NCBI GenBank assembly: GCA_027886175.1
Contig: JAJNNQ010000075.1
Location: 37,106,501 to 37,170,500, forward strand
DNA length: 64,000 bases
Source: Phylloscopus collybita
Lineage: Eukaryota; Chordata; Aves; Passeriformes; Phylloscopidae
Direction: 5' to 3'
Part shown: positions 50,353 to 63,559 of the stretch, piece after piece
Layout: every line of letters starts with the position of its first letter
Numbering within the stretch: position 1 is the stretch's first letter
The notes under the pieces: model-generated
Told to the model about the DNA's origin: nothing
The model's database searches: none
Seen by the model: only the letters and a program-made list of their open reading frames with translations
Made by a program: the position numbers and the translations under genes

Positions 50353-53300
50353 TTCTTTTGTTTTTTCTGCTGCTGATTCTGGTACATGGATCTGTGGTGG
50401 GAAGTTTATTCAAGTCACAGAATATTTTTGTGACTCCTTCATTTGTTTGTTAGTGTGGATTGCTATTGCTTTACGTTATAGGCTGGGACAGAATGTCCTA
50501 CCAAAAGTACAGTCATTTCTTCCACAGAGGAAAGAAAATTTCCTCCCTGAGTTCTACATCTTGAAAAAGGCAGATATTGATACTTTTTTTTCAATTTGTG
50601 TGCCTCTATTTCATCCCTGTACAACAACAACTCAGATACCACCCTACCAAGTACGGTAGATGCACTTAATTTAAAAGAGACTGGAACCTGCTGCATTTGG
50701 GGGCACTGTGTATCAGGACAATGAGCCTCACTGTGTTCCACTGGTTATATTTTAGCTATTTTGGGCTTTAGATACTCCTTGTAATTTTACATAAAATGGA
50801 GAACCTTGGGCAGGTCAGGCAACAGTTTCCAAGGCCTTCAATTATACAGACACTCTGTGAATGAACAACTGAGAAAAGACAGCTATAGGAATAGTGGCAG
50901 GGAGTCAGCCTGAATCTGTGAAATCTGGAATCTGGCCTCTAGAAAAATCCTGATTTGGCAGCCAGGAGAACAGATATTTTGTGGTGAAAGGGAATAGGTT
51001 ATTGAACGAGCATGGGGAGGTTGTAGATAATGTCTTCTCTGTTGCTTGGGCTTCATATCCTGAACAATGTCATGAAATACAGTTATTGTGCTACCAACAG
51101 AAAGTGCCAAGAGGCCCTGAGGGGACCTTTACTCTTGATACTACCACTGGGATTTATAAGTCAAACCTTTATCCCGCCTGCACAAGCAAACCCAGATTTC
51201 AAGTACAGTTAAACCCAATTTTAAAGAGCTTGTGGCTGACAGGTGCAATCCAAGGAAGATTCCAAAAGAAGCATGAAATTAAGTCATAACTGAACAAAAC
51301 TTCCTTTTCTTCAAATTTCAACTTGGAATGTATTTTTTAAACTTGTATTTTTCTTGCTTAACAGTTTCTCTGCCTGCATCTTCCTTTCTATTCCTTCTTC
51401 TATGACTAGCTGGGAATCCAGAGCATAGCTCAACAAAAGACAGTAAAATTAGATCATACTTAAGCTTGGTGTGAAAAATGCTTTAAAACTCTATGCACAT
51501 CCACAAGAGTACTTAATTAAAATACATTTTTGCTATAATTAACAAATTTATTAATAAATATAATACATACTTTATTACTCATTACAATATCTATAAAAAT
51601 TTAGTAACAATAAGTTTGTGATATCTTCACAATTGCATTTATGTGAAGATTATCATTAGGTACACACCACACAGTGAAGCTTTCCAACAAGGGAGAGAGG
51701 TGTCAGTAAATACCTTTCCTGTAAGAAGTAAAAAGAAGCAAATGCAAAAATATAGCTTTATGATTTGTTCTGTTTTACTTAAATTTTCTGGGAAGTCAAT
51801 TTCTGAGTGAAAACTGGCATTCAAAACTTCACTTTCAGAACATTGGAAGTGTCATTGAAGTAAAATGAAATTTTACAGCTCCGTGAAGGCCTAAATGTGT
51901 CAGTCTGTATAAAGTAAACAGAGTATTGCTATGTCCTTGATGGGGAGGACTGCTGAATAGCACATCCACTCTGTGCTGCATTGGGTGTTGTGTACAGCTA
52001 CGTGGGCAGGGCACGGAAGGAAGAAGGTGCTGTTCCCTTTCTTGGTTTTCCACCCGGATTGTTTAGATTTGAAGATGTCCTCTGTGCATATTACATGCTC
52101 AATCTCTTTTGTCAGACACAGTTCCTTCAGACACTTGCAGAGGCCCAGAATAGATCTGGATCAATTCAGAGCTCCCGTATTTGCCACACTCCTGCAACAA
52201 GGATACACCAGGGTGGGCCAAAGAAGGGCATGCAGCCCCACAGAGCTGAGGAATTATGTGTAAGGAAGCTTGGGGTTTACATTGGGTTTATGCTCTTCAG
52301 TCTCCTGCTGTGTGAGCTCCAGAGTGATTTTTAAGGGCTGCTTCATGGGAATTGTGTTGTCATGGCTGGAGTCAAGGTATGCAGCACTCATCTGTTTGAA
52401 GAAACAATGAGTGAGAACTCTCTAGTAAATGAAGCCCTTGAGAGAGTTTCTTTTGACACTTCCTAGGCTTTTTAGAACTGAGAAATCAACCTTAATTGGA
52501 ATTTAAAGACATGATATGGTAAGAATGACCAATGACACTTGATAGTTGAACCTGAATCAAATGTACAAAACAAGCCATTTATAGGAGATATTTCAAAACA
52601 GGAAACTTCGATTAAATTTGAATATTTTTTAAAATATTGTTTAAATATTTTCTCTTAGCCCCTCAGCTTTTTAGATCATTATTCATAATTCATAAATGAT
52701 AGTGTAATGCCCACTAAAATACCTATGACAAAATGTGCTTTTCCATGGAGTTGCAAAAGCTAATGTATTTTTACATCTAGGTATATTCCTAGAGTAATTC
52801 AAATGTTGCAAAATGCCCTTTAGTTCAATTGCATGTATTAACATACAGATCAAAAGAGAAAATAACTCAGTTTACGCATTATCTTTATCATGAAAGCTGT
52901 GGGCAAAAAGATCATATTAGTCTAAGGGTAGTCTTATTTTCTTGATCCTTACTAGTTTAATCTTCTATGTTGAAACTACTTTTAAACTACAAAAAAAGTA
53001 CCTTAGTAATAATAACTATACTCTTTTTTAAAAAAAGTATTTTTGTTTTAAGCCAGCTAGTCAATTTCTGACAGGTAGTGTAAACACAGAAAACTGTTCT
53101 GTAAACTCAGAAATAGCCACCCTAATAGAGTACAGTCATAATCTACAACTTATATCAAACTCCATCTGACAAAACTCACTTTAAAAAGGCTTAAACAATC
53201 ATTACAAGCTCGATGAGGTACTGACAAAAAGGTAAATAAAAACACCAAAAATCATTTCCACCGTGAATTACTTCATAAATTCTGTCAGTCCACTATGTAT

Positions 53301-55167
53301 TGTATGTTCTTCAGAGATTATGACTGATCCATGACATTTCTGAGACAGCCCATTGCAGTTGCAGTATTATGGCTTTAAATGTAATATCGGACATCACCAT
53401 GAGAAAAGAATACCCCCAGGAGTCGAGGACAGAAGGTAATACAGTGGCTCTTTCAGTGGTGTGGGAGACATGGCAAACTGCTGCATAGCTGAACAGTTCC
53501 CCTTTGTTCTCTGTTCAGCTATGGATCCGATTTCTCTGAATTGGGCTTATTACAATAAATACAGATGCACAACATGATTATTTATGGGAAGAAAACAGAC
53601 AAAAGAGGTTGAGTTGCTGGTACCTAAAACCTCATTTTCTGAGCTTCTCCCCTTGAGGCCCTTTTCATTTGTTGCACCATTGTATTCTTATTGTTGCTCA
53701 ATGATACAAGCCTAAGCTGTTCATCAATTTACCCACTCCCCCAATCTCTTTCTCTCTCATGTGTGCTTCCTCTCTCTTCCCATGTTAATAGTTCCCCTGA
53801 AATCCTATCACTTTGCTGGAGGATTGATGTAAGTCTCCAGCAATTAACATAATTACAAGCCTGATTATCTTCTAATTGCATTATGAGTATTTGGTTATTC
53901 ACTACACAAATTAGAGAAAATTAAAGAGGAGCAAGATCCTGTGGTGTGGGCAGTATGCTTTCTAAACTATTATGATCATCTGAATGCTGTGAGATAACAA
54001 GAAGGTGAATACGTTTTATATTCCTATTGGCTCACAGTTCCTCTTGTCATTGTGTAATTTCTTTTTCTTCTTTCAATTGTGTTTCATGTCACTGAAAGAT
54101 GCAGTCCTACTTCATTTGTTTGGGCCAGTTTAATGACAACATATAGTAAACTACAGTAAATGCCATATTTTCCTGTATAGATTTGGCAGAGTATAATGAC
54201 AGAAATTCAAACAAAAGACACTCAGATGATAGTCTTCTCTACAACTGAGAAACATCAATAATTCAAAAACATAATTAGGGATACTCTTTGTGGTGACAGG
54301 GGAACATAAAAATAAAAACCATCAAGAACTGCATATCCTTGCCTGTCTCTTCTTGAGTTTTTGAGCTTATTGCATTATTAGTTAAATAATCAGGGGTAAA
54401 TTCAAATACTGAGTGATTGCTAGAGGGCAGTTTTAAGCCTGAATAGGACTTTGATGTGGCATAACCAATATAGGACAAAAGTCACTTTATTGTCAGCAAG
54501 GCCAGCAATGAAAAGTTGTGCTTTGAAATGAACAGAATGGAAATTCATGGAGGGAAAATTAGGTAACTGGATATATTTTTAAATTATATTTTAAAAATAA
54601 AATAATCGGAGTTTGACCAAAACACAGAGAGAAAAACTTATGACAGGGAAAAGGAGAAGACTTACAGAAAACATTATTGCTTTTGCTGTTGTTGGTGTTG
54701 AAGATTTTGAATGCTCCTGGAAAAACAGCCATCTCATGCCTCATGCAGGACTAACCACACTATTATACAAAAACAAACAAACAAACAAAAAACCCAACAA
54801 ACCAGTGAGGTAGGAGGTGGGGTGATCTGTTCAAAGTAAACCAGTTGAACTTCTCTGAGCAGTGCTTTGAGCATCATGTGCTGACTTTCACCCTAAGTAA
54901 CTGCCAACTCTTCTTTTGTTTTGGGATAACTCAGTACCAGTCCAATTATGAGTCAAATCCTGCTAAGGTTTTCCATCTTACAGATGTGTTATTAATAGAA
55001 ATTAACTTGGCAACACTCAAATCTGGTGCTCCTGAATGAATTTACAGGATACATCAGTGATCTAATACAGTAAATATAACTTTGTCTTTGGTACTAAGAG
55101 ACCTGTAGGACCCTCTTGGTCCCAACATTCCCAGATATTGCAAATGGCACCCAGACAAAAAAAATAA

Positions 55168-55860
55168 ATTGTTTATATTTGCCTATTTCAAAAGGATCAG
55201 CACACAGTCTTTGGTCACAAATTCTGCCTTCTGACCCGGGAACTGCATAGCATGGAATTCAAACATGTAAGGCTTTGTAGCTGTGAAGTGTTCACTATGA
55301 AAACACATTTCTACTCACATAATTTCCTTGAATTTATAAGGTGCATTCAACTGCATTCCCCTCTGGGTTTGGCTGAAGAATTAGGAGCTAATGAACACAA
55401 CTTTCTCAACCAAGCAAAATGTATACTGCAAAACTTGCTGCTATTTGCATGCAAAGGAGAAATTTTAGCTTTGATCTGTTCCCTGTATCTCCTTACATAT
55501 CATCATGTGATTTGCTGTCCAGACTATTCCCAAAGACCTTCCATCAAAAAAATCAGTAATAATGTTCCCTGTCTGCAAACATCTCCTATTGCTCAGCCAG
55601 AAGTTGCAAAACTAGAAGCGTGGATTGTAAATAGGGCCGTAATCCTGCAAGCAGGTCTTACTGTCTTATTTGATCTGCCTTATCTGAACTTCTCTATTCA
55701 TACCTCCTTAGGATGGGCAGGAAAGAATGCCATATTTCCACATCCTTTAGGACATAAAAGTATGTTTTTCTTTGTAGAGCTCCTAAAGTCCTTAACTCCT
55801 GGACATTTACTGGGGAAAGAAGCTGGTCATTATTATAACATCAATCTAAGACAAATTTAA
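55168..55860 (+). other. Unusually long unexplained open frame (230 codons; 202 from first ATG)
   Basis: The frame runs from just after a TAA at 55165 to a TAA at 55858, with its first ATG at 55252. I do not recognise the product. It is rich in hydrophobic and aromatic residues, with a Leu/Ile/Cys/Tyr-rich part around residues 60-90 (LLLFACKGEILALICSLYLL) that could span a membrane. It has no convincing signal peptide, zinc finger, protease or polymerase motif. No Kozak purine-G context stands out: the bases before ATG are CATAGC, giving A at -3 and A after GG at the start of codon 2. No flanking splice structure or CpG-rich promoter is evident. It may be a chance opening, an exon of a non-coding transcript or a decayed coding sequence. 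I do not call it a gene. Confidence 0.2.
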
Positions 55861-58474
55861 AGGGGAAAAGAGACCAATCCTAATTACCTATCACTCTATA
55901 GCAGTTATAAAAAAATTCACAACAACAGAATTTTCTTAGAAACAAATGTATACATATTTTCATTTGGTGCTGCCAAGTGTATACAGGAAACTCTGGGAAC
56001 CAATCACCATGTGCTTCATCTGATTCATCCAGACAGAAGATAAAGAGAGAAGCCACATACCATATGAATCCTTAACAGGATAATTTAAAAGTATTTTCAA
56101 GTGGGTTTAAAATAGATTCAACATTATTCTGAATTTTTTCAAGTATGTAAAATTTCATGTAACTTTTTAAAGCTATATGACTTTAATAGCTGTAGACATT
56201 GGGCCAAATTCAGCTTTAATGTAAAACACACTGAATTTAATGAAAAGCTTCATTGAATTTACTGGCAATTTGCCCAGTTGCCACAGAATTCAGTTTTGTA
56301 CTGTCTTTCATTTTCCTCCCCCCGCTTCTCAAAGCTGTCATATGTATGTAGTCTAGAAGTTTTCAGAAGTCCAGTACTGGTAGAGAAAGTGGATTTAATG
56401 TCTAATATCAAAGGGACCATGGAGAAAAGCCACCCTGCAATTTTTCCAGGGAAAGTAAACAACAGATCACCATTTCCACTGCTGCCTTTATAAAAGGCCA
56501 TTTTTAAAATTCTACGAATACTTTGCTCTGAATGGCATCCCTGAAATTTAAATTGAAGTCTGGACTTCCAAGTGAAAGAATGAATTAGAAGGAGATAAAT
56601 GAGAATTTTTTTTTTTTCCTTTTGCACTAGCACTTGACAGTCCCACTTTTACAAGAAATTCTGAGCATCTGATTATGGACAGAAGACACAAGCATTTCCT
56701 TTAAGAAACCCTGTGCAGTACACAAATGAAATTTTCACAACAGACGGACACTGAGACCCAAATAAATTGTCCATATGTGTTCTTTACATGTTATGCAAAC
56801 AATTTCTAGGAGGCAATATTCATTACAGGATAGTCTAGAGCCATTTCAGATTTTTTTTAAACAGAAAACAGGACATGACTTAGGAAGCAGATGATAATAC
56901 TACGCCACAGCTATCCGCAAATTTGGAGGGTTTTCTTCCTTTTTGATGTAAAACTCCTCCACCACAGTGAAAAGAAAACAAAATATTGTTTCCCGCTTCA
57001 TTACTTTAGTAAGAAGGATTGACGACATGCTTAGCTGGCAGGAAAAAATAATTTTTTTCACTGTCACCTTATTTGTTCACCTGCTGCAAGGTAAATAAAA
57101 GCTAAGTCACTTTTTATTTATTTAGCTTTTGCAAGACACCCATACTGAAATAGCTGGCATTATCTATTATATACAACTACTCTATTAGACTGATCACAGA
57201 AAACAAAAAGAGTGTGAGACCATCTACAACCAACTTCACCATTAATAGTTAATACTTGGTGAATGCCTTTTCACTCACCACTTTTCCAGTTTATAATGTG
57301 TTCTGAAAATAACAGTAATTTGACTTACTTCATGTTCAAAATGTGACAGGAAAGTAAACGGTCCACATGTAGCAGTTTCCAGTGTCTGGCTTTTATCTGT
57401 TATCACAGATCTATTAGTATTAATTAGTAAAATCTCTTTGTCATAACACTACAAAAAAAATTTAACCGATAAATATATTTGAAAATGCAGTTACGAGTTG
57501 ATTCCCATGTTAATTTCTCAAAGAAATTCCCCACTAGGGCATGGCTGAAAGCAGAGAAAGTGAGTTGGGATTGTACAGAGATTACTATGCATTAGCGTAA
57601 AGTGTATCTTTTCCTGTGAAGTGAAGAGTGGTATAAGCTCCACACTCAAAATGAGAGTATAAATTTGACTCAACAAAGCAGCCTGTTTGCAGGACCTTGC
57701 TTCACTCTCTCATTTCACAGCACAAATAAAATGCTTTTCTCTCCTGCCTTTGCAAATAGAGTCAAACATTCTAACTAAAGTAAAATGTTCTATCAAGAGG
57801 ACAAGCAAAGAAATTACGTTTCAGGAGATTGCCTGATAGTGAGATGAATGCCGGCTAAGGAGGTAATATGGCAAACTCATACAAGGCCACAGAAGTGAAT
57901 CTAGGCTTCATCTTTTTTCTCTTTCATGTCTTCAGCCCATGCAGCCCTGAACTCTTCACTGTCACTTTGGTGGATTAGCAACTGGCTCCAACATTCGGCA
58001 GCCTGCTGCATGGGCGGACCTGCCAGAGCTGGCATAGTGGGGTGTGCTTTTCCAGAAGTCTGTAGAAAGAATTGAATTCATACTCTTCTTAGCCATAACA
58101 AGTTGTCACTGTCTCCACAGATTACAAACCCGGGCAACTTTCTCCCTCTGCCCTGTGAATTCTGGTATACACTGCTACTTCCTTTACAGTAAATAATGAG
58201 GTTGCTTACTGTTGCGGTGTTTACCTATTGAAATAGTGCTATTTCAAGAATGCATGAATATATTTCAATTTTTTTTTTTTTGTTTTACTTTCAAATTTGT
58301 CAGAACTCTGATTTTGGAAATATGCAAAAGTTTTCTGAGAATGTGAGCATCATTTCCTGCCCTTGAGTTCCCCTGTTGCTATGCTAGAGCAAGTGCACCT
58401 TTCAAATGGTCACTTACATATTTAAAATAATGGGAGCATGTTTTCGTGGGGGAAACTGAAACTACCAGCAAGAG

Positions 58475-58520
58475 GGAGGGCATTCACCTTAGTGGAAAAT
58501 CCAGGTTCAAGCCTCTTATG
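58475..58520 (+). mobile_element. Possible ancient tRNA-derived SINE remnant
   Basis: AGGGCATTCACCTTAGTGGA is followed by AAATCCAGGTTCAAGCCTCT. A B-box-like GGTTCAAGCC sits at the expected distance after an A-box-like GGGAGGGCATTCACC, as in tRNA-derived SINEs. The flanks do not match any family I can name, and the tRNA fold is incomplete. Confidence 0.3.
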
Positions 58521-58866
58521 TAAAAAAGACAGAAGAACAAACTGATCTTTGTTCCCTCTTGGTTCACAGACATCCATTGGCTGGTTGTCTGTGTTAGGTT
58601 TTATTCAGACTAAACCAGAAAATCCTTCTTGAAACTGAAGTTTTGCTGAAATTGGTATATTTCTGGTAAAAGAAAAAAGTCTTCTCATTTCAGCTAACCA
58701 ACATTTTCACTGAGAGATTCTGACACAGTTCTCATGGTAAAAAGGTATTTTTAAATTTTTATTATGATTCAGTAGTGCTATATTTACATGCAGTACATTA
58801 CACTCTGTGTTTACTTAATCTCAAAAGATATAACAGTAATATATGGAATAGTTATGCACAGTGGGA

Positions 58867-58945
58867 AGACTTTATATATATATTTGATATATTAACCTGC
58901 TATTGTTTTATGTTTATGGAACAGCAGCGTAAAAATATAAAATAC
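58867..58945 (+). repeat. Dispersed 80-bp sequence, copy 1
   Basis: This begins AGACTTTATATATATATTTG, continues ATATATTAACCTGCTATTG, then TTTATGGAACAGCAGCGTAA and ends near AATAC. It is clearly related to 61421-61505 in the same orientation; the shared parts include TTTGATATATTAACCTGCTA and TTATGGAACAGCAG.GTAAAA. The flanking sequence does not match. Confidence 0.85.
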
Positions 58946-59714
58946 TATAACACTTGATCTTTGATGACATTATTATGCTAATAGAGCATAGTTTTTGTCT
59001 TCTGAAGAGATTTTTCCTTTCCACTGTAAAAAATCACCACCTCCCATTATTTTTTCAACACTGCTCTGTACACATTTGCTGATAGCAGATTCTTCATTTT
59101 CCACACAATTCTGGGGCCAAAAAGGGAAGACATGTTCTGAGTTAGACTTGACATCATACTGGACCACACTTACATGTGCACTGTGAAGAAATATGAGCTT
59201 CCTCAGCTTCTACCAGCCATGTTTGAATGCTGGCTTTGCTACATTTTGCAGCTCTGGACCATCAGCCATTACTTTTGTCTCTGCCTTCAAGCTAAAACAA
59301 AAATGTAGAAAGCTGTCTCCAATGTTTCTGTTGGATAAGTATATAAGCTTGCTTTCAATATTTTTTAAGAAACACTGGATTTTATTGTACCATAGTTCTG
59401 GACTTGCCGTGGTCTCTTGGGCTAACAGTAAAGGACAAAAATAGACAAAAAGCTAGTAGAAAATATTTTGGCAGGAGGTCCTTGCACAGGACACCAGGGA
59501 CTTAAAGTGAAAATTTGATGTTTTCCTCACACTCATAATGTCTTTTTTTGTCAGCAGCTGAAAATCTGGTTAACTGTGTCCGGAGCAGTTCTCTTGGAGC
59601 ACAGTTACAGAAACCACCAATGAGCTAATAACAGCTGGGAAATAATATCCTGGAACCTGCATTTTATCTCAGGACTGCAGCAGGTGGCAGTCACTGTGCC
59701 ATAATTTTCCTCTA

Positions 59715-59738
59715 TTTTCTAGAAAAGGTTTCTAGAAA
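59715..59738. repeat. Two TTTCTAGAAA dyads 13 bp apart
   Basis: TTTTCTAGAAAA (59715-59726), a 12-bp palindrome, is followed by GG and TTTCTAGAAA (59729-59738). Each carries TTCnnGAA, the heat-shock-factor half-site pair. The two are out of the regular 5-bp phase of heat-shock elements and no promoter is evident. Confidence 0.8.
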
Positions 59739-61420
59739 TCACAGCAATCTGTGTAGAATTCAACTTTAGCATCAGTAGTTCTGAACTGAAATTCATTTTT
59801 CTCCGTTCACTGCTATTACCAAGAAATTTCCTATAGACTCAAAAATGTGTCTTCCATTAATGTTCATTCTAAACCACTTCAGGAGTCTTATTTGTCTGCA
59901 TTTTCCTTATCTCCAGCACCTGGTTGAAATGCAAGAGAAAGCCTGGGCAAGGAAGTAAGAACACCTCTAAATTTTTTTTCTAAATTTTAGTTATTTTTAC
60001 ATAAAGGATGGTTGCAAATTTTTTTGTGAGTTTTTCTGCCTTTGTTTTCATGCTGTTTACAGCCTCTTTTTGGGTACTTTTGTTGATTCTTGTCACCTTA
60101 GTTGAGGATGTTTAGAGCTGCTGAAACCCTGCAGGAAAGGCTTATGTAATCGTGGTTGACTCTTTACAGCTTGGTGCAGGAAGCATAAATAGTTCTCACT
60201 TCTGAGATTCTGTTTTTTCATTCCACCTCTTCAGTGGACAAACTTTCTTGCTGTGACACACTTGATAGATGTTGCAAGAGATTAGGTGAGGCTCATGGAG
60301 ATTAGGGCTACCAGAAGCTACTGCCAAGCGTACATGGGCACATCAAATGAAAGACCCTGCTGTACGCGCACTGTTTGCTGGAATCTTCTTCTACCCTCCA
60401 TGGGTTATTTTCAGAGGCAAGGTGAAGTGTGTTCCAGTACAGGAATTCTTAAAAACTAAACTTAATATCCACAAATTTCTTTTCTGTATTTTGAAATTAG
60501 CCAGCAAAATCTCTGTTTTACTAACTAGGCCAGTATTTTTCTAAACAGCATCAGTTTGCTTCACTTTCGAATTTACTTGTGGAGAATTACCTAGTGTAAC
60601 TGCTCCAGTTCATTTAGGTCCCTGTTCACTATATTTTCTTTCAAGTTATTTTGATAAATGTGCATACTGACATTTCCTAACCACAGTAGATGATTTTACA
60701 GAACATCTTTGAGGTACAGACCAAAATTTTCACATGTGGTACACTTCAAGTGAAAAACACTGCATATAATTCATTTACCCTTTGAAGAACACAACTTAGG
60801 GGAACTCAGTGCTAAAAAATACAATGTTATACAGAAAAACAAGTCACTAGCCCAACTTATACCTGCCCCACTGTGGTAAAACACATCCTTCTAACAAGAA
60901 CAAAAACCTCATGGATTTAGGATTACTGACAAAAGCCAGTGATAATGACTTCCATGTATTTTTTTCCCCTCTAAATCTCAAGACAATTTTAAAACTGTAT
61001 TGCTGCTTTCTTATAGGTACTGTAGTCCAAAAGGAAACTTCAATAATATAATTGAAATAGTAAACAAGTCAATGGAAAGGTGAAATGTACCCTCCAGTAT
61101 TATACACTCATTTTCATGCCTTTCCTCCCAATTTAAGTAAATTTTTCATCACACTGACTAAATTCACTTGAGACCATATTTCACTCAGATATCTTTAGAG
61201 CATCTCTCTCTTTTCTCCTCTTCCCCATGTCACTATAATGTTTGTCACGGGTCTTTGTTTTTAAAACCCACCATTTTGCCTCATTTACCATAGTAATACG
61301 CCTGAGAATAATCATACTAGTATTTTAGTAATTATTAATAAATTAATTATATTATTATACTATCACTGTTGATCATCTACTTTAACTTGGGTGGCAAAGA
61401 ACTGCTGTAATGAAATATTG

Positions 61421-61505
61421 AGACTTTATGTATACCTTTGATATATTAACCTGCTATTAACCTGTTTTGTGCTTATGGAACAGCAGTGTAAAAATGTTGT
61501 GATAC
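61421..61505 (+). repeat. Dispersed 80-bp sequence, copy 2
   Basis: This is related to 58867-58945 in the same orientation, 2.55 kb downstream. It differs by an internal duplication: ATTAACCTGCT is followed by ATTAACCTGTT, where copy 1 has the motif once. It also has scattered substitutions. A separate 10-bp tandem repeat (TGGCTGTAAC twice) follows at about 61532-61551. Confidence 0.85.
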
Positions 61506-62276
61506 TGCATTTGGAAGCATCCAGAAGTCTTTGGCTGTAACTGGCTGTAACTAAAAGTATCTCAAACTTTAAAAGAGACATGAGCATAAGGAATAAGACA
61601 AGGCTTTATGACATGGCATAGTTACCAATCTGTCTAGAAGAAATGGCATTGGAGGGTATCTTGTGTCTTTCCCATTTCATTTGAGATAGTCATGATGGTT
61701 TTGTTAACACAAGACCTTAGGTTCCTTAAATGGCTACTGGTCCATTACATTTGGAAGCACTTCCTAAATAGGGTATGAAATCACATATTCATTTCTTACA
61801 GAGACACCAATGGGGAGCAAACAATGACAGCTGAACTTAATGCTATTCAACATTTAAATTTAGCTGGGGAATTTCCATCCTAAATTCAGAAAATATCTGC
61901 TTAAAGATAAACGCTGCAATATGTTGAAGATGCATATTACACATGAAGCATTTTATTATTAACCTTGTCTGACATCTAGCAAACACTTCAGAAAAACTCT
62001 TTTGGTCTCTACTTCATTGATTTTAATGGAAACCAGAGACCTATTCTATAAAGTACATATAGAAGGCCATATACCACAATGCAAGTAATTTGGCATACGT
62101 CCACAAGTCTTGAAAGGAGAGGCACTTAGAAGTGTGAATGTGAATTGCTTTGCAATCTGCAGTGTGGTAATATAGCTGTCAACCATATTTCATGTTGTGT
62201 AGGACTATGGATAGAAAGCATCTCTGAAAGACATGATTTTTAACTCGCAGAGACTCAATGACTGACATCAAAGTAC

Positions 62277-62295
62277 TTTTTTTTTTTTTTTTTTT
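62277..62295. repeat. T19 homopolymer
   Basis: Nineteen consecutive T; a simple repeat. Confidence 0.95.
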
Positions 62296-63540
62296 CTACT
62301 GGGGTCTAAAAAGCCCCGTGAAGCAGTGCAGTAAAGAAGACTACCTTTCATACAATGTGAGGAACTTACCTAAAATCCAGTTGAAATATGAAATATCCTT
62401 CTATAGAGTGTACATATAATATTAAAGAAAAAGAAGATGAATGTACTTACATACAGCCAGAAATGTGAAAGTTGGTGGTTTTGGAATGAAGGGTCTGTGA
62501 CCCCCTAAAAGGTTTCAATTCCTTCCGAGTTTTCACCCTTGAGTTTTACTTTGGGCTATGAGGTGAAAAAAATTATACTCGAAACAATACCTATCAAGGT
62601 ACCAAGATGCTCCTTTCTTCAAGATGAAATCATTAAAAACCACCAAATCTTGGCAGGATTTCTACCTGAAATTATCTGTTCTATAAAATTCTCTGGCTAT
62701 TTAGCTTCACTGAAAAGTTTACAAATTTTGGTATATCTCATCTGAGTTCTAGTTTTGCACCAGATCATGAACACGTGAAAATCTTTACTTGCTTCTGCTT
62801 TCATAATGAAAGTTTCCCTACTATTTATACATGGCCATCTAAATCAGACAGTAGTGCTGAATTAGTGCATTACAGTAATCTGTAATATTAAAGTCATCTG
62901 TAATGTACCTACATTCATCTAAAAAAAAAGACAAAATTGACTTCTGTAGCAAAAAAACATGATTTATGTTAAAACCTCTATTTTCTTGCACAACTGGTTA
63001 TCTCACTTTCAACTACTCTTTGATGTGTTATGTGTTCTGAGCAAGCCATCAGACTCCTCTACAGTGCACTTTCCTTCTATACTGTAATATCAGGAAAACA
63101 TTTACTTACCTCTATAAAGATGCTTAGACAATTTAGGACAAATTACTTAAAAACAATTATTTCTTTTGTATTCTAAACACTGTATGAGCCATATATAGGA
63201 AAAAGGGTATAGTATTCACAGAACAGGCATTTTAAAATTAAACAGGCTCTAAGCATTCTGATTCTGACTGAGGGGAGGGTTTGAGTTTTATACCCAGTAA
63301 TACTGCATTGAAGGCAATATTGCTGTGTAGATGGAATTAATCTTTCAAAAACCTCTTCACCTCTAGAAGCCTTAGAATTTAATAACGAGTTCAAATTAGT
63401 CCAATTCAGGATGTAATCCAAATAACTTTCCTCAAGAAATGATAAAAAAAATACTCCTGCATGTCTGGCATCCTGTAGCTTCTACCACACACTCAATACA
63501 TGTTTTATATCTTCCTGCTCTTCAGAACTCAATTATAATT

Positions 63541-63559
63541 AAAAAAAAAAAAAAAAAAA
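63541..63559. repeat. A19 homopolymer
   Basis: Nineteen consecutive A; a simple repeat. The minus-strand frame 63539-63727 ends by reading it as polyphenylalanine. Confidence 0.95.

Noticed and set aside
50159..50659. Several overlapping open frames of 72-118 codons
   Set aside because: They start in the minus-strand CR1 fragment and conflict in frame; no reverse transcriptase or endonuclease motif is present.
51973..52334. Overlapping plus-strand frames of 96 and 117 codons
   Set aside because: Two different frames are open over the same bases because the patch is GC-richer; neither has a recognised domain.
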